A stretch of 64,000 nucleotides of DNA from Hirsutella rhossiliensis (GCF_020360975.1 NW_025408684.1:744001-808000), one strand, 5' to 3'; shown: positions 36,001-48,900, numbered from the stretch's first letter. Numbers and translations are program-made. Notes: generated by a model from the sequence alone, not told the origin.

Positions 36001-37464
36001 TAATATAGCTAGCTAGTTTTCTAGTTAATTAGTAGGTTACTTTCTTATAGCTATAGAAGCCCTAATATAAGGTTATATTCTTTAATATCTATAATATTAA
36101 AGTTAACTTATTTATCGTAGCTCTAGATATTAATATTAAGGTAATTAATCTTTATATTAATAATTTTATTATTATAGTTAAAGGCCTCTTCTTTAATATT
36201 TATAAGTTTATATAGATCTATCTTATATCTCTATATAAGTCGGTAATAATTAACGACTTTAGGTAAAATATAATTACTTATCGCGCTATAGTCTAAAAGT
36301 ATATATATATAATATCCCGCGATTTAAATATCTAATACTATTTAGTCGCTATAGCTTACTATTACTATATATAAGGTCCTTAGATCTTATTATATCGTGC
36401 TAGTCTATAGCCCTTTTATAGATAGCGTACCTTATTTTTTACTTAGTCTTTATTTATTTTATTTAGGTATTCTTCTTTAATTTATTATTAATATCGTTTC
36501 TTTATATTTTCGTCGTATAGTATTATATTAAGGCTTAAGAGACTAATTTCTTATAGCTAATTAAAGATTTCTTATTTCTTAACGCTATATTATTTATATT
36601 ATATTACTTTATAGTTAATTATATACTATACTTTATAATTCTATTTATTTTCGTACTAAAGGTTAAGTTTTTATTTAGTATCTTTCTATTTTTTATATAG
36701 TATTTCTATATTAATTCTTCCTTAGTCGAATACGGCTTATAGCCTTTATACGTATTACTAATAATCTTTTAGTATACTATTATATCGTTTATACTATACT
36801 TATACTTTTTTATATTTATAAATTCTATAGTTTTAATATATATATTTATTATAATATTCTTTATTATATTTAACTTATTATATAAGTCTTTAAAAGATTA
36901 AAGGTTTAAATACCTTAAAGTAAGTAGCGTTATACTATTTCTTTATTTTAGCGTATTTATAGATTTTATATATCTCTAAAAGATATCTTATTAATAAACT
37001 ATAATTATCGCGGTATTTAAGTAGTATACTATAATTAGGTTCTAATAATATAACTTAGTCGTCTAAGTAGCGTTAATCGATTTTCTAGTAGTTTAGTTTT
37101 ATACTTAGGTAGGGTTTTAAAAGTACTTATCCTTCGAACTTAACTAAGAAGGCGTTATATTATACCTTTATTTAAAAGTATATTATATAATCTAGGTAGA
37201 TATATAATATCTATAAAATATACTTATAGTACTTATAAGTAAGTAGTATTTATAGATCGTTTCTAAATTCTCCTTATAGTTACTATTCTCGTTATAGAGC
37301 TATAAAGGTATCGACTATAATAATAGCTATAGTATAGTCTCTTCTATATAGTACTAGTTAATATCGAATTAATATAGCTTATTAGTTTTCTATAAGAATT
37401 TAAGGTATTTATTAAGTTTTAATTTTAAGTATTTCTTTAAATTCTTTAAAGTATAAAGCGTATT
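33046..37464 (-). mobile_element. Gypsy2, pol region (minus strand, heavily RIP-mutated)
   Basis: The reverse complement follows Gypsy1 from about 44,425 back to about 40,000: integrase (33.1-34.2 kb), RNase H (34.3-34.7 kb), reverse transcriptase (34.8-35.5 kb), protease (36.0-36.3 kb) and the start of the region before pol. It is far more AT-rich than Gypsy1, and both CA and TG are nearly gone. It is cut at right by the 3' end of LINE1-A. Confidence 0.85.
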
Positions 37465-38036
37465 CTTTTTTTTATTTTTATTATTACTCGTATATAGCTT
37501 CTAGGGCCATAGCGAGGCTAATAAGGGCCTAGGCCCCTATTAGTAGTCCTAGCTAGCTATAGAGCCCGGGGGCTTATAACTAATTAGGGAAAGGGTAGCT
37601 ATAAAGGTAAAGATAAAGGAAAGGTTAATCTAGTTCCTCCTACGCGGTGTTTTTCCCCCTTAAGGGCCCTAGGGCCCCTAGGTTACTCTTTTTCGAGCTA
37701 CTTAGCCGTTCCTATCTTTATTTTAGCTAAGAAGGTTAGAAGGGCTTCCCTTCCTTCCTTAGTGCTATAGAGAAGAGGTAGGCTAAGGGCCTCCTTCCCT
37801 CCCTTCGAGGCCCGGTAAAGGACCTCTCTTTCCCTCCTATAGTTCGGGCACCTTAGGATAAGGTGCCTAGCCGTATGCCTTCCTTAGCTATAGCGGCAGT
37901 CGTCTCGGCCTACCTTATTAACCCTCTTTAAGAAGGATAATAGGAAGCCGGCCCTAAGGAGAAGTTAGTAGTAGGCCGAAAGGGCCGGCCTAGGCCTTCT
38001 TATAAGGTCCTTTTCCGGGCTAAAGGCTAAGCGGGG
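37465..38036 (-). mobile_element. LINE1-A, 3' end segment
   Basis: This starts with a poly(T)/ATT tract (the poly(A) tail seen from the other strand) and runs through the 3' UTR and the C-terminal zinc-binding region of the LINE. It is nearly identical, apart from RIP-type changes, to 52,301-52,867 of LINE1-B. It ends at GCGGGG where Gypsy1 is inserted; LINE1 resumes at 45,908. Confidence 0.88.
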
Positions 38037-38512
38037 TATTACGACCACGGTCTAGCGAACCGCGGGACCAGCATATATCACGAGGACACGTAACGTAGGG
38101 AGCAAGGAACATTAGACGGACCGACGGGCCAATTAAGTTTAGAGCGACGGGTCACTCTAGCGCTCTAACGCTCTACGGCTAGGATCGTAGGATCGCCCTA
38201 GCGCCCTAGCGCTCCTAGGCGACGGGATCACCTAGTGCTCTCGGCGATCTAGGGAAGCTCGAGATATAAGGAAGGAACGGAACACTCCTTTAAATAGATA
38301 GCTCGATAGCTTTTAATATAATTATTACGATCTCTATTACGATCTTATCTCTAATTCCGATTACTTAATTACCTAGTTATAGTCTACGGTTTACGACCTC
38401 CGACTTATTACTAACGTAATATATTTATTATTGCTTAGACCACGCCCTATTATATCTACTAATATAAACCCCTCGATAGGTTTATCCCTTAAGAATAACA
38501 CCGGTCGTTATA
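38037..38512 (+). repeat. 5' LTR of Gypsy1
   Basis: 476 bp, colinear with 45,428-45,907. Differences between the two LTRs are mainly RIP-type (for example GGTCTAGCG here against GGTCCAGCG, CATATATCACG against CATATGTTACG, CGTAGGGAG against CGTGGGGAG). Confidence 0.95.
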
Positions 38513-38639
38513 CGTTAAAAGCTCTTATTTAGTGCAATACCGCGTTACTCTAAGCAATATCGCAACTATCAATATACCTATATAGCAAGCTAGATTAACT
38601 AACTCTAGAGCCACTATATCGCCTTAGGATATAATGCGC

Positions 38640-41600
38640 GAGATTATTACCCTTCGATATAAGGTATAGTTACTTAGGAACGGAGGAGGCAACGGATAAG
38701 TTAGGGACCTCGGAGAAGTAGTTAAACTAAAACAGCTAGGACTATTCGACGGTACTTATAGCACGCTTCGAGACTTTCTCACCTAACTTAAGGCCTACCA
38801 CCGGTTTTACCCTACTAAACTCTCGGACCTAGTCGAAAAGGTACTCTACGTAAGAAATTATTTATCTAGAACGGCACTCGCCTAGTTTAGACCTATTATA
38901 AGGGATTTTCTCGATAACTAACTAGCGCGACGAGACAACGAGATAGACAAAGTCTTTGCTAGTTTCTAAGGATTCGAAGAAGCTATTACGAAGGTATTCG
39001 GAACAACCGACGAGGAACGAGAAGCTAAATAAAAACTTTAAGAACTCCGATAAAGGATCTTAGTATCGGATTATACTACGAAGTTCCGTTAAGTTACCTT
39101 AAAGCTTAATTAGGACGACGAACCTCTTATATCACGATTCTACGACGGGCTTAAAGAAGAAGTTAAGGACGAGCTCTATAAGGAAAATCGACCTAATAAC
39201 CTCTCGGACTATATTGCTATAGTAGTACGAATCGACGATAGATAGTATACGCGACGCTAAGAAAAGAAATAAGGAAGAGGAAACTAGAACCCTTCCTACG
39301 GAAACAACTTTAGCCGACGCGCTAACTATAAGAAGAAGCGCGAAACTCCTATTACCTACGCCTATATAACTAACCTAGGCAGGATAGATCTAGATATAAC
39401 ATAGAAAAACAAAGGAAAGTATTTTAATTACGGGAAACTTAGACATTACTCTAAAGAATATAGACAACCTCGTAAGGAGAAGAAAACCTACTAGGCACTA
39501 GCCCTAGAAGGTAAGAAACACCTAAACGCTACTAATAGATAGGAACTAAAGCATAAACTCCTTAGTTAGACTATATACTACGACGACGAATATATAGTAT
39601 ACTTAAGCGATAAAAACGGTACCGGATAGTTCCTAAAGCAACTAAAGAAAACCCTTATAATAATATAACGAAGGGATCCTAAAATATAGAGATAAGTTAA
39701 ATTCGCAGAACTAGAACACCCCTATCCTAAAGGAGTCTCCTAAGACTAAATTAGGAAGAATAGCAAACGATTCTAGGAAGATATACGAAATAAAAATCGA
39801 TAACAACGACGGGCAGTCTATAAACAATATAATAAAAAAGATACGGACGTAGCCCTTATGCTTACGAAACTCGGACAATAACCTAAGGAGGAATAACGAA
39901 GTATCGACGATATAAGCTCTAAAGAACAAGAAATACCCGGAGAAACGGAAGATAAGAACGAACTCGTACCACCACCCTCGCTACTAAGGGAAAATGCCAC
40001 GATTAGAGAACACGCTCTATACTTCGAAGAATTCGAAGAAATGCTTAAAATTAGAACCTAATAAACACCTTAAATTCTCACGGAAAACTAATAAGCTATA
40101 TTAATTCGATATTAACCGGCACTACGCGGAGGAGACTACGCTATAGCTATCGCCGTAGTTAATACCTTTATAGCTCTATAACGAGAATAGCAACTACGAG
40201 GAGAATTTTTAGATAACCTAAGAATAGTGCTTAGTTATAAAGAGCATAAGTATATTTTATAGATCTTATGCGTCTACTTAGACTATATAATACACTTCTA
40301 GATAAAGGCACGACACGACGCCTTCCTAGTTAGGTTTAAAGGATAAGTACTTTCGAAACCCTACCTAAGCATAGAACTAGACTACTAGAAAATCGATTAA
40401 CGCTACCCGGACGACTAAGTTATATTATTAGAACCCGATTACGGCACGCTACTCGAATACCGCGATAATTACGGTTTATTAACGAGATATCTTTCGGAGA
40501 CATATAAAATCTATAAATACGCTAAAATAGAGGAATAGCATAACGCTACTCGCTCTAAAGCATCCGAACTATTAATCTTCTAAAGACTTACGTAACGAAT
40601 TAAATACGATAAAGAAGATTATAACGAATACGTATACCCGAACTATAGAATCTATAAATATAAAAAAGCATAAGTATAGTATAAACGATATAACGGTATA
40701 CTAAAAGATTATTAGCGACACGTATAAAGGCTATAAGCCGCATTCGACTAAGGAAAAATCAATACGAAAACGCTACGCGAAAAACAAAAAGACGCTAAAC
40801 GAAAACTTAACCTTTAGTACGAAAACGAATAGAATTGCGAAGCATAGTACGCAATTAACTATAAAGCAGCATAATATAAACGATATAGCGTTAAGAAATA
40901 AGAAATCTTCGATTAGCTATAAGAAATTAGTCTCTTAAGCCCCGATATGATACTACGCGATAAAAACATAAAGAAACGATATTAATAATAAATCGAAGAA
41001 GAATACCTAAATAAAACGAATAAGGACTAAGCAAAAAACGAGGTACGCTATCTATAAAAGGGCTATAGACTAGCACGATACGATAAGATCTAAGGACCCT
41101 ATATATAGCAACGGCAAGCTATAGCGACTAAATAGTATTAGACATCTAAATCGTAGGATATTACGCACGCATACTTTTAGACTACGGCGCGATAGGCAAT
41201 TATATTTTACCTAGAGTCGTTAATCGTTACCGACTTATATAGAGATATAAGATAGATCTATATAAACTTACGAACATCGAAGGAGAGGCCTTTAACTATA
41301 ACAACGGAATTATTAATATAGAGATTAATTACCTCGATATTAATATCTAGGGCCACGACGAACGAGTTAACTTTAATATTATAGATATTAAAGAACACGA
41401 CCTTATATTAGGGCTTTTATAGCTATAGGAGAGCAACCTACTAATTAACTAGAAAACTAGCTAGCTACGTTAGAACGAAGACGTAAGTTTCTAGGACTAG
41501 TAGATTTAGGAGAAAGTAAAATTTTACGATAATTTAGCTACTAAATAGGATAAAAGGGATAACCGTTTAAGCAAATTATTACGGGCTTTAGCGATACGAA

Positions 41601-44600
41601 TAAAGATAGTAACCGAACCGGCGGATATAATAAAATCGACTAATAAGACCTACGTACTAACTAACACGGCTATATAACCTAGCATCCGATATAAATAGAA
41701 TAAAGGATATAACACAAAGATCCGAAGAGTTATTGCTACTTTAAGGAAAGACCTTAAACAAATTAATAAAGAGCTCGAGTTAAGGGAAACCAGCTCTTAA
41801 AAGAAAGAATAAAGCCTATAAGATAGAATAAAGAATATCCCCTAGGAATACCGGAAATACAATAAACTCTTTAAGGAAGAACTCGAGATAGGGTTACCCG
41901 AATATAGCTAATAGGACCACGAAATTTATCTTAAGGATAGAACAACGCCGACGTTCTATAAAATCTATAACCTAAACGAAAAGCAACTATAAACGCTACG
42001 CGACTACCTCGACGAGAATCTACGAAAGGGATATATACGAATATTAATATCCGAAGCAGGCTATCTAGTTATATTTATTCTAAAGAAAAACGGCAAGCTA
42101 CGACTAGTTATCGACTATAGACGCTTAAACGATATTATAATAAAGGACCGAATACTATTACCGCTTATATCGGAACTACGAGATCGATTACACGGTAAAA
42201 AATAGTTTATAGCCCTCGATCTTAAAGGCGCCTATAACTTAATACGTATAAAGAAGGGACACGAATAGATAATAGCCTTTAGAACGAAATTCGGACTATT
42301 CGAATATCTAGTAATACTATTTAGACTTATAAATATACTAGCTACCTTCTAACGGATAATTAATAATATCCTACGCGAATACTTAGATATCTTTATAGTA
42401 GTATACCTAGATAATATCCTAATCTTCTCGGACACCCTAGAAGAATATAAGGAACACGTCTATAAGGTACTCCGCGTACTTTAGAATACGAAGTTACTAG
42501 TTAAACTAGAGAAAAGCAAGTTCTATATATAGGAAGTAGACTTCCTCGGATATACGATCTTACTAAGAGAGATATAAATATAATAAGATAAAATTAACTT
42601 AGTTAAAGAATAGCTAACGCTAAAGAACGTTAAGGACATATAAAGTTTCCTAGGATTTATAAATTACTACTAACGATTTATTAAAGATTTCGGAAAGATT
42701 ATAGCACTACTATACGACTTAACGAAGAAGGAAAAAGAATTTATATAGGACGATAAAGCTAACGAAGCTTTCGAATATATTAAGACTACGATTACGTAAG
42801 AACTAGTCTTAACTACCTTCGATCTAAAATAATAAATCGAACTTAAAACCGATATATTAGACTTTACTCTAGGAGCATAAATCGGATAGAAAAACGATAA
42901 AGGAAGACTACGACTAATTGCATTCTACTCGAAAAAGCTATATAGCGTAGAACTTAATTACCCTATCTACGATAAAGAATTCCTCGCAATTATTTAAGCT
43001 TTTAAGGAATTTCGACACTACCTTCTCGGAAGCAAATATAAAGTCAAGGTCTATATAGATTATAAGAATATCTTATATTTTACAACGACGCAATAGTTAA
43101 ACGGACGATAGATCTAATAGGCCGAATATTTATCGGAATTCGACTACGAAATAATCTATAGAAAAGGAATAAAAAACAGTCGAGCTAATACCCTTAGTCG
43201 ACGAAGTAACTACGACATAGGAGCACCTATAGCGAAAGGACAGCTCCTAGAAATCAACGAAAACGGGAGTTACTAGCAACGATAGCTAAACACAATATTT
43301 AAAGTATAACCCGACGACTTAATATACTAGAAGATCCTAAAATAGATAAAAGAACATAAAGCACTAAAGGGATACGATATAGAATATTCGGAAGTTCTAA
43401 TATATAAGAATAAAATCTAGATACTACTAGAATTACGAGACAAAGTTATATAAGATATATACGAACATCTAACATATAGATACTAAGGAATCCAAAGAAT
43501 AATAGAACGGATTAGACGATAATATAACTTCCTATAGCTTAAAGAAGTAGTACGATAAGTCATTAAAGAATATGAACTTTGCGCACGAAGCAAAGCTAAA
43601 CGACATAAACCATACGGAGAATTACAACCGCTACTAGTACTAGAGAAACTATAGGATTTAATAGCTTTCGACTATATTATAAAGCTACTACCGTTAAAAG
43701 AACCTATAACTAACGTTAAGTACGATAGTATATTCGTTATTACCGATAGATTAACGAAGTACGGATACTTCTTACTATATAAAGAAGTAAGTAATATGGA
43801 AGAGCTAGTATATATATTCCTACGAACAATTATTAGCAATCACGGACTACCGAACGAGATTATCTCTAATAGAGGAAGCACATTTATAGCTAAGTTTTAG
43901 CAAGCTCTTATAGCACAATTAAGGACGAAATATAAGCTTAGCATAGCTTACCACCTATAAACAGATAGATAAATAGAACGACTTAACTAAACGCTTAAAT
44001 AATATTTACGATGCTATATTAGCTATAAATAAAACGATTAGGTTAAATAGCTACTAATAGCGCAACTAGCTTATAATAGCTTAGTTACGGAAATAACTAA
44101 GCTCTTACTAGCATACGCTAATTACGGATATAACCTAGAAGCATTTAAGGTTACTCGACAAGGACTATAAGCGGAACGAGCGATACTATAAGCAGATTAG
44201 CTACGAAAATTATATAAAGAAATATAATAAGAACTTTAATTCGTTAGAGAACGAATATCTACTTACTATAATCGGAAAAGATTGCAAGGACTAATCTTTT
44301 AAGAGGGAGATATAGTCTACCTCGTACGACGAAACATTAAAACAAAACGACTAAGTAATAAATTAGATTTTAAGAAACTTAGACCGTTTAAGGTTAAGAA
44401 AACCATTTTAAAAGTCAACTACGAACTTTCGCTACTAATAATAATGCGGATATACCCGATATTTTATATCTTATTATTAGAACTAGCACCACGAAACGCT
44501 AAACTATAGGAAAAAATCGAAGTCGACGACGATTAAGAATATAAAGTAGAATAAATACTAAACACAAGAAAATAAGGTTAGCAATAAGAATACCTTATTA

Positions 44601-44690
44601 AGTAGAAGGGATATAGACTAGAGGAAAATACCTAGGAACTACTTAAGCACTTAACCTACTACGGTTCTCTACTCCGATAGTTCTACTAGG
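38640..44690 (+). pseudogene. Degraded gag-pol of Gypsy1 (gag, PR, RT, RH, IN, chromodomain)
   Basis: Gag occupies about 38.6-39.5 kb; the CCHC knuckle at about 39,418-39,465 reads YFNYGKLRHYSKEYR with cysteines turned to tyrosine by TGT-to-TAT change. Protease is near 41.15-41.25 kb (LDYGAIGNYILP-like). Reverse transcriptase is at about 42.0-42.7 kb, with FATYR-type motifs lost but [10 protein letters not shown] at 42,404-42,433 (normally YLDDILIF). RNase H follows to about 43.2 kb and integrase spans about 43.4-44.3 kb, with an HHCC-like region ending in ELCARSKAKRHKPYGEL and the VITDRLTKYGYF core. A chromodomain at about 44.52-44.68 kb (EYLIK-KGYRLEENT-ELL) places it among chromoviruses. 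No functional frame remains. Confidence 0.88.
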
Positions 44691-44810
44691 CGAACCCTTA
44701 CTTAGAAATATAGGGTTACTAAGAATAGCATCCTAGTCTAACACGTCTAAGGCACTAAACGATTAAACCTCGCTAATAGCAATAGTTTCCTTATTTAATA
44801 AACGAACTAA

Positions 44811-45192
44811 TTCGTCTCGAGAAGAACGCGTTATACTATCTTCTTTATTAATAGCTTATATACCCCGCTAAAATAACTTACTACCTCGGTCCTTTAGGAA
44901 ACGCTTCTATTTCCTAATCCGAGCTAGGCGAGCTATCGCTTCCTCTAACGCTTCTTCTACTTTCCGTTCGTCCGAATTAATCTTTTGCTATTAATTTATA
45001 ATACGACGAACTAGAAAAAGAAGGAATATTAGCAAAAAGGAATAATAGGGAAGGAAAGGGATAAAACGAACGAGCGGACGCTATATTACACCTATTATAA
45101 GAACGGCCTATAGAGGCATATTCGGAACACCGATTAGAACGCTCGCCGACCTTATAAGTTAGGCCTAACCGAAAACAACGGGAGCAAGGCAT
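44811..45192 (-). pseudogene. Antisense cysteine-cluster ORF of Gypsy1, partly intact
   Basis: The start ATG at 45,192 survives and 71 codons are open before the first TAA at 44,977-44,979. The N-terminus is MPCSRCFRLGLTYKVGERSN followed by RCSEYASIGRSY, that is CxxC, then CxE(C) with two cysteines turned to tyrosine by RIP. A serine- and phenylalanine-rich stretch and a charged region follow; beyond the first stop the frame continues FGRTESRRSVRGSDSSPSSD. A TATA box (TATAAATATAC on the minus strand) lies at 45,372-45,361, about 170 bp upstream. The same ORF occurs in Gypsy2 at the same location and orientation, so it is a feature of the family. The function is unknown to me; a zinc-binding, coiled-coil protein is suggested by composition. 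Confidence 0.65.
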
Positions 45193-45360
45193 AATTTTAA
45201 CACCGTAGATCTCGGTCTAGGATGCTAGCTCCGATCGTTAACGCGATTTATCGGAATTGCGAGAACGGGATTTTTAAACACGACTAGACATACTATTAGT
45301 AGCACATCCCGAAAGGATAAAGGAATAAGGAACGGCACACTTACGCACGACGCGACAAGG

Positions 45361-45372
45361 GTATATTTATAC
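45361..45372 (-). promoter_or_regulatory. TATA box of antisense ORF in Gypsy1
   Basis: On the minus strand the sequence reads GTGTATAAATATACCC. It is conserved with the Gypsy2 copy in sequence and in distance to the ORF start. Confidence 0.6.
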
Positions 45373-45427
45373 ACGGCGGCTAAGGCAGCAGGTCTTAAGG
45401 GCAAGACTAAAAGGAGGGGAGGCATCC

Positions 45428-45907
45428 TATTACGACCACGGTCCAGCGAACCGCGGGACTAGCATATGTTACGAGGATACGTAACGTGGGGAGCAAGGAA
45501 CATTAGACGGACCGACGGGCCAATCAAGTTTAGAGCGACGGGTTACTCTAGCGCTCTAACGCTCTACGGCTAGGATCGTAGGATCGCCCTAGCGCCCTAG
45601 CGCTCCTAGGCGACGGGATCACCTAGTGCTCTCGGCGATCTAGGGAAGCTCTCGAGATATATAAGGAAGGAACGGAACACTCCTTTAGATAGATAGCTCG
45701 ATAGCTTTTAATATAATTATTACGATCTCTATTACGATCTTATCTCTAATTCCGATTACTTAATTACCTAGTTATAGTCTACGGTTTACGACCTCCGACT
45801 TATTACTAACGTAATATACTTATTATTGCTTAGACTACGCCCTATTATATCTACTAACATAAACCCCTCGATAGGTTTATCCCTTAGGAATAACACCGGT
45901 CGTTATA
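45428..45907 (+). repeat. 3' LTR of Gypsy1
   Basis: 480 bp, pair of the LTR at 38,037. It keeps more TG and CA than the 5' LTR at the compared sites, so RIP load differs between the two ends. Confidence 0.95.
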
Positions 45908-48900
45908 TAGGGGGTCTTTTAAATAGACGTATAGTACTTACTTAAGCCTTTAGCCTTAGGGCCTTTAGCTGCCTCGGCAGCCTAGAGGCCCTTTTAGTAG
46001 TCCTTAGCCGCTTATTAGACCTTTCTTTATAAGTAGCTAATAGAGACTATAGGGGTCCCTTATATAAGGGCCCCTAGGCCTCTCTTAGCTAGCTAGTTAG
46101 CTAGCTCGTTACCGAAGATCCCTAGGTAGCTAGGGCACTAGTATAGCTATATATTATAGAAGGCCTCTAGGCTAGTTAAGAGCCTTTTAATACGTATAGC
46201 GAGGTCTAAGTAGCCCTTAACCTTTCGTATAGTAGCTTAGCTATCTATAAAGATATAAGCCTTTATAGGGGGGTTAAGGGGGCTAGACCTTAGAGGCCGA
46301 GGCCTCTTAGCTAGGTCTTCTAGGACCCTTAGTATCGCGAATAGCTCTACGTCGGCTACTTCGATAGAGGGCCCTAGGTTCTCGTAGTACGCCTTACTAG
46401 GCCTATTTTCTAGGCCTATCTCGTAGAAGGAGTAGGCGTTAGTCTTTATAGGGACCCTTAGGGCACCCCAAAGCCGTCGGTATAAAAGACTAAGGGCCGT
46501 AGCCCGAAGTCTTCTAGGCTAGCTAGGTTAGCTAAGAGGCGTTAGTACTACTTCTTAGCTAGAGGCTTAGGGGCCTCTATTATCGTAATAAGGGCCTTAG
46601 GCTCTAGAGCCTATAGGGGCTCCTAGCTAGCTTTCCTTCTTTCTAAGCTATAGTTAGGCCCTATAATAGCTACTAGGCCTTTAAGGAGGCGGAAGAGTTA
46701 TATATAGGGCCTAATATAGCTTAGGGCTCCTAGGTCGGAGCCTGAGTTAGCGAGGTCGTCCCGTACGGCTAGGTTATAAGCCTGCCTTATAAGGTGATTC
46801 GGTAGGAGCTATAGGGTTTAAAGGGTATAGGAGAGGCATGCCTTTTTAAACTATACCTTTAGTAGTAGGAGGGCTGCTTTAGCTTCTAGGGCCCTAATAG
46901 GGGATCCTTTAAAGGCCCCTAGGACTTTTAGAAGGGCCTAGTTCTAAAGCCTTTAAAAAGGCTTTATTAGGCTCTTAGGGGTCTTAGGCCCCCTATACTA
47001 AAGCTAGGCCCCGTAGTCTAAACGATAGGCCTCTTTATATAGAGACTAAGCGGGATAGCCCTTCGAAGGCAGCTTATATAGAGGCTACCTTCTTTTCGAT
47101 ATATTATTTAAATAGGAGCTTAGAGTTAAAGAAGACCCCTAGCTACCGTACTAAGGGCTTCGCTTTAAAAAATAGGCCTCCTACCTTTATACCCTCTAAA
47201 TTAAGCTGCCTTTACCTACTAAAGTAGATAAGTTCCGTCTTAGAAGGGTCGAAATAGACCCCTTAGTCCTTAGCTTATTTAAATAGGTTAGTAGCTATAG
47301 CTTCTAGCTACCGGATGTTCTTCTTAGCCGAGGTCGACGTTATAGAGATACCAAAATCGTTTATATAAGATAGCTAGTACCCCTTAGCCGCTAGTATCCC
47401 CCTTATATATAAGAGGAATAGTATAGGGCTAATAGGGGACCCTTAGGGTACCCTTATTACTAGGTCCGTTAGGGGCTAGGTTTGCCCTTCGAAGGCTAGC
47501 TAGATCTTCCTTTCGGTAAGGAAGTAGTCTACCTAGCTTATAAGGGCCTTAGGGAGGTTTAATTCCCTTAGGACCCTTATAAGCTATTCCTTCGATATAA
47601 AGTCGAAGGCGCCTTTTATATCTAATAAGAGGGTGCTAGTAATAGCCTTCTTATTAGACTCCTGCTTCTTTTAGACGTGGTATAGAAGGAGGAAGGCCGT
47701 GTCGATAGCTAACCGCTATTTTCGTCCCCCTAGCTACGTAGGGTTTAGAAGCCCGGCTATATTAGCTAAGTAGCTTAGCTAGGTAGCGTATAGCTCGAGG
47801 ACCTTCCCTAAGCAGTTAAGTAGACTTATAACCCTATAGGCTTTAGGGATAGTATAGTCTAGCTTATTTTACTTAGGGAGTATAATTCCTATAGCTTCCT
47901 TCTACGCCTTAGGGTGGTGGTATCCTTAGTTAAATAGGGCTTTATAGGCCCTATTAAAGACCGTGGGAATAACCTTATACGCGTGTTAGATAGGAAGGAA
48001 GCTAAGGGAGTCCGGGCTAGGGGCTTTCTTATTAAAAGAGCTAACGATAGCCCTTTTAATCTCGGGGTCTTTTAGCTCTTACTAGTCCTACTTAGCCGTG
48101 CCCTTACTACCTATAGGCCTAGGGCTCTTCTTTTCTAGGCTCTAAGGGGGCTAGGGGCTAGGGCTAGGGTCTAGGGTCGGAAAAAGGGTCGTTAGGAAGG
48201 CCTTATATTTTTCCGTAAAGGTATTAGCTTTTACCTCTATCCCTTCTTTTATATATAAGATACTCGGAAGGGTAGGGTTAGCTTTAGCCTTAGTATAGGA
48301 AAAGGCTATAAAGACGTCCTTTCCTACTACTTCTACTAGGAAGCTCTCTTAGTATTGCTTTTTAGTAGCCTTAATAGCGTACTTAAAGCTATTTCGGGCC
48401 TCTATAAAGCTCTTTTAGTTCTCCTCGTCCTAGGCTAGCCTATAAGCCTATTAGGCTAGGCTTAGGGCTTTCCGAAGGGAGGTTAGCTCGTCGGTCTACT
48501 AGGGTTTAGATCCTTTATAAGGCCTTTTTTTTAGTATCGCTACGTTAGAGGCCTCTATAAGGGTTCTTATTAAAAGGGAGGCTATCCCCTCTAAGTCGTC
48601 TTATTTTATAGCCCTCTTTATAGCTATAAGGAGGTCCTATTCCTTCTTAGCTAGGTATTCCGAGAAGGCCTTCTAGTTTGCTTTCCTATAGTTATAGGTA
48701 GTAGGCCTAGCTAATAGGGGTCTATTAAGGCCCTTTAAGCTAGCTTCGAAGGCTATAGGCTTATAGTCTAAGCCTATAGCCTTTAAGAAGCGGAAGTTAG
48801 CCTAGGTTAGTTACTTAAAAGGGCTATAAAAAGCAAGGTTTATAACCAAGGTCCCTTTTAAGCCTTCCCTTTAGTAGGTGCCTTTTATAGCTACCGTAAG

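Larger units (their letters stand above)
38037..45907 (+). mobile_element. Gypsy1: near-complete chromovirus-type LTR retrotransposon
   Basis: 7,871 bp with a 476-bp 5' LTR and a 480-bp 3' LTR that start TATTACGACC and end GGTCGTTATA (from TG..CA ends). It is inserted in LINE1-A: comparison with the uninterrupted LINE1-B (GCTAAGCGGGGGGTCTTT) shows the empty site and implies a CGGGG duplication whose right copy has become TAGGG. Internal order is gag with a CCHC knuckle, protease, reverse transcriptase, RNase H, integrase and chromodomain, then an antisense ORF, then the 3' LTR. All plus-strand ORFs are broken by TAG/TAA and by ATG-to-ATA changes. CA is much better preserved than TG on the plus strand. 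Confidence 0.93.

Noticed and set aside
39711..40000. Two minus-strand frames of 60-72 codons inside Gypsy1
   Set aside because: Overlap the degraded gag-pol in antisense, have no counterpart noticed in Gypsy2 and no upstream promoter signal.
45225..45425. 66-codon minus-strand frame before the Gypsy1 antisense ORF
   Set aside because: It spans the TATA box and leader of the antisense ORF; most likely untranslated sequence open by chance.
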